Origin: Planctomycetota bacterium | Lineage (GTDB): Bacteria > Planctomycetota > UBA1135 | DNA length: 7,401 nucleotides | NCBI GenBank assembly: GCA_002746235.1 | Contig: NVWJ01000013.1 | Span: 84,859-92,259, forward strand | Direction: 5' to 3' | Shown here: piece after piece, positions 6,497-7,401 of the stretch | How positions within the stretch are numbered: the first letter of the stretch is position 1 | Layout of the letters: each line of letters begins with the position of its first letter | Made by a program: the position numbers and the translations under genes | The notes under the pieces: generated by a model | The model's input: the letters and a program-made list of their open reading frames with translations, nothing else | The model's database searches: none | What the model was told of the DNA's origin: nothing

Positions 6497-6502
6497 AGTA
6501 TA
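6497..6502 (-). promoter_or_regulatory. Putative -10 element TATACT of copy 5, leaderless layout
   Basis: TATACT on the minus strand is followed by CAAGCTT (7 nt) and then the ATG of copy 5. The upstream GTTTATACTC matches copies 1 and 2. No Shine-Dalgarno sequence is present. It directly follows the T-tract of the terminator of copy 6. Confidence 0.45.
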
Positions 6503-6505
6503 AAC

Positions 6506-6541
6506 AAAAAAAGACACCCCACCGGAGAACCGATGGGGTGT
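6506..6541 (-). terminator. Rho-independent terminator after copy 6
   Basis: A 12-bp stem (ACACCCCAUCGG against CCGGUGGGGUGU, one U-G pair) with loop UUCU is followed after one C by seven T on the minus strand. It is nearly the same as the terminator after copy 5, and likewise contains a false in-frame GTG start for the following gene. Confidence 0.93.
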
Positions 6542-6546
6542 GCAGT

Positions 6547-6564
6547 TGACAGCCTAGGCTGTCA
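6547..6564. other. Perfect 18-bp palindrome after copy 6
   Basis: TGACAGCCTAGGCTGTCA reads the same on both strands. It sits between the stop codon of copy 6 and the main terminator, at the position of the UUCG hairpin after copy 5. The GACAGC/GCTGTC arm resembles the GACAGC/GTTGTC arm there. It may act as an RNA hairpin; a DNA-binding site for a dimeric protein is the alternative. Confidence 0.6.
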
Positions 6565-6575
6565 GATCAACAAAC

Positions 6576-7401
6576 CTAGTTGTTGCTACGCAGAGCGTTC
6601 GATGCTTCTGCAGCGTTTCCTGGACCAACGCCACCATTGAAGCCCAAAGACTGAGCCCAGATGGTAGGAGGAAGACCTGGAAGGGTCGGAGTGGTAACCG
6701 AAGGTACAGCGCCACTCATGATGAATGGAGTTGGTGGGAACAGAAGGCTACCTGGATCGACCAAGAGGGTCGTGCCGGCGCCTGCGATGCTACCGAAACC
6801 AGCGGAAGAGCCAGCGGTACCAACAAGCATTGCGTAAGCAGCAGATGGGAAGACAGCGGTGCCGCCTAAATCATCTAGTGCCCAGGTGACTACATTGCCG
6901 GTGCGGAATTCAAGGTCCGAACCGAGGCAGAGGACATCGCCGGTGTTGGGAATATCCGCGTTCACTACGTCAGTATCAAGGATGCCGTCCCCGAACAAGA
7001 TGAGTGGGAACCAGCCGCAGGCTTTGGTGCATCCGAAGAACCAATATCCAAAGTTTTCGCTGCCTACGAAGGACAGGTCATACCATTGGAATCCGTTTTC
7101 GGAGCCATAACCCATTTGTGCAGAACCAGGCCCGGCGGATGTGTAGTTGGAGCCAAGTGCTGGGCCAGTGAGTTCGGAACCGGAGGCGTCGTAGTACATC
7201 CAGCCAACACCATTAAAATCGGTAAGCCCACCCGGAGTGATTTCTTGAGGGAGACTGCATTCAAAACCATGCATAAGGTCGACCTCGGTTTCCCAGCAGG
7301 TAGCGAAACCACCACCGGTATTTCCTGGAAGCCCCGAAAGGAGATACGTACACGCGGAGTTTTGGATGGTGCCATTCACGGGATTACTCCACCCGACGAC
7401 T
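6576..7401 (-). CDS. Exported protein of unknown function, array copy 6, N-terminus outside window
   Basis: A partial gene: the frame stays open to the right edge, and the first visible residues (VVGWSNPVNGTIQN) align with about residue 133 of the full-length copies. The start and signal peptide therefore lie outside the window. An internal GTG at 7379 is not a credible start because it falls in the middle of the family domain. Like copy 1 it has LMHGFECSLPQE instead of LxCGFEC. Its middle segment is the most unusual of the array: NGFQWYDLSFVG replaces DLFELMDLAFVG, and GCTKACGWFPL replaces the usual GG.PK.QATFD. This brings in two cysteines four residues apart and a tryptophan. The C-terminal part is conserved and shares a near-identical DNA patch with copy 3; it ends in ALRSNN. 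Transcription is followed by a perfect palindrome and a strong terminator. Function unknown. Confidence 0.92.
   Translation of the reverse strand, partial: VVGWSNPVNGTIQNSACTYLLSGLPGNTGGGFATCWETEVDLMHGFECSLPQEITPGGLTDFNGVGWMYYDASGSELTGPALGSNYTSAGPGSAQMGYGSENGFQWYDLSFVGSENFGYWFFGCTKACGWFPLILFGDGILDTDVVNADIPNTGDVLCLGSDLEFRTGNVVTWALDDLGGTAVFPSAAYAMLVGTAGSSAGFGSIAGAGTTLLVDPGSLLFPPTPFIMSGAVPSVTTPTLPGLPPTIWAQSLGFNGGVGPGNAAEASNALRSNN
6697..6867 (-). repeat. 171-bp conversion patch, copy 6 side
   Basis: Partner of the patch in copy 3. It encodes the segment from about FPSAAYAMLVG to SGAVPSVT. Both genes share protein variants found in no other copy, such as GTAGSSAG, AGAGTT and PTPFIMSG. Confidence 0.8.

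Larger units (their letters stand above)
88..7401 (-). repeat. Tandem array of six ~1.3-kb gene cassettes
   Basis: Six paralogous genes lie head to tail with start-to-start distances of 1298, 1312, 1278 and 1305 bp and gaps of 81-91 bp. In four of the five gaps the repeated unit includes the whole gap (second hairpin, terminator, TATACT, start codon), so coding and regulatory parts were apparently duplicated together. The 3' part of each gene is much better conserved than the 5' and middle parts. The array continues past the right edge. On the left it may end at copy 1, because the 87 bp after copy 1 do not resemble the other gaps. Confidence 0.95.

Noticed and set aside
6546..6551. TTGACA on the plus strand as a -35 promoter element
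   Set aside because: It is part of the palindrome after copy 6, there is no -10 element at proper spacing on the plus strand, and no plus-strand gene lies downstream.
7377..7379. GTG as the start codon of copy 6
   Set aside because: The frame stays open upstream to the window edge and the residues before it align with the family, so the real start lies outside the window.
88..7401. CRISPR array or short tandem repeats
   Set aside because: The repetition is at the scale of whole 1.3-kb genes. No short direct repeats with regular spacers are seen.
88..7401. Insertion sequence or phage origin of the array
   Set aside because: No transposase, integrase, terminal inverted repeat or target duplication is visible in the window; tandem duplication explains the layout.

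Overview
The window is a tandem array of six related genes, all on the minus strand, with no other gene family present. Transcription runs from high to low coordinates. Five copies are complete (88-1296, 1386-2594, 2686-3906, 3988-5184, 5272-6489). The sixth (6576-7401) runs off the right edge, so its N-terminus is missing. Start codons recur every 1.28-1.31 kb, and the gaps between genes are a nearly constant 81-91 bp. I number the copies by coordinate: copy 1 is leftmost and last in reading order, copy 6 is rightmost and first.

Each intact copy encodes a protein of 398-406 residues with a Sec-type signal peptide. A variable N-terminal and middle part (about residues 25-265) is followed by a strongly conserved C-terminal part (about the last 130 residues). 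I see no transmembrane segment after the signal peptide, no lipobox, no LPXTG motif and no catalytic motif I recognise. The products are therefore probably exported proteins of unknown function. The glycine- and proline-rich beta-type C-terminal part, ending around GLPPT.WAQ and NAAEASNAL, resembles from memory the C-terminal domains of exported proteins in marine Planctomycetota. That is the best guess at the host, but it is an inference; the sequence carries no taxonomic marker gene.

The gaps between genes are organised. Four of five hold the same 12-13 bp terminator hairpin with a 6-7 nt T-tract, preceded by a smaller second hairpin. Directly after these terminators, the four downstream genes (copies 1, 2, 4 and 5) carry TATACT exactly 6 or 7 nt before the ATG and lack a Shine-Dalgarno sequence. 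This is the layout expected of a -10 element driving a leaderless mRNA. The 4-to-3 gap differs: it has an unrelated G/C-tract terminator, and copy 3 has an AGGA ribosome binding site and a different signal peptide. The picture is a series of separately started and separately terminated cassettes rather than one operon.

The copies are mosaics. Copies 3 and 6, which are not adjacent, share a 171-bp stretch with only 4 differences, next to much more divergent sequence. Copy 5 resembles copy 2 in its N-terminal half but shares its last coding bases with copy 4. This points to gene conversion or unequal crossing-over within the array, which could diversify a repertoire of exported proteins. The left 87 bp hold no gene and no convincing terminator.
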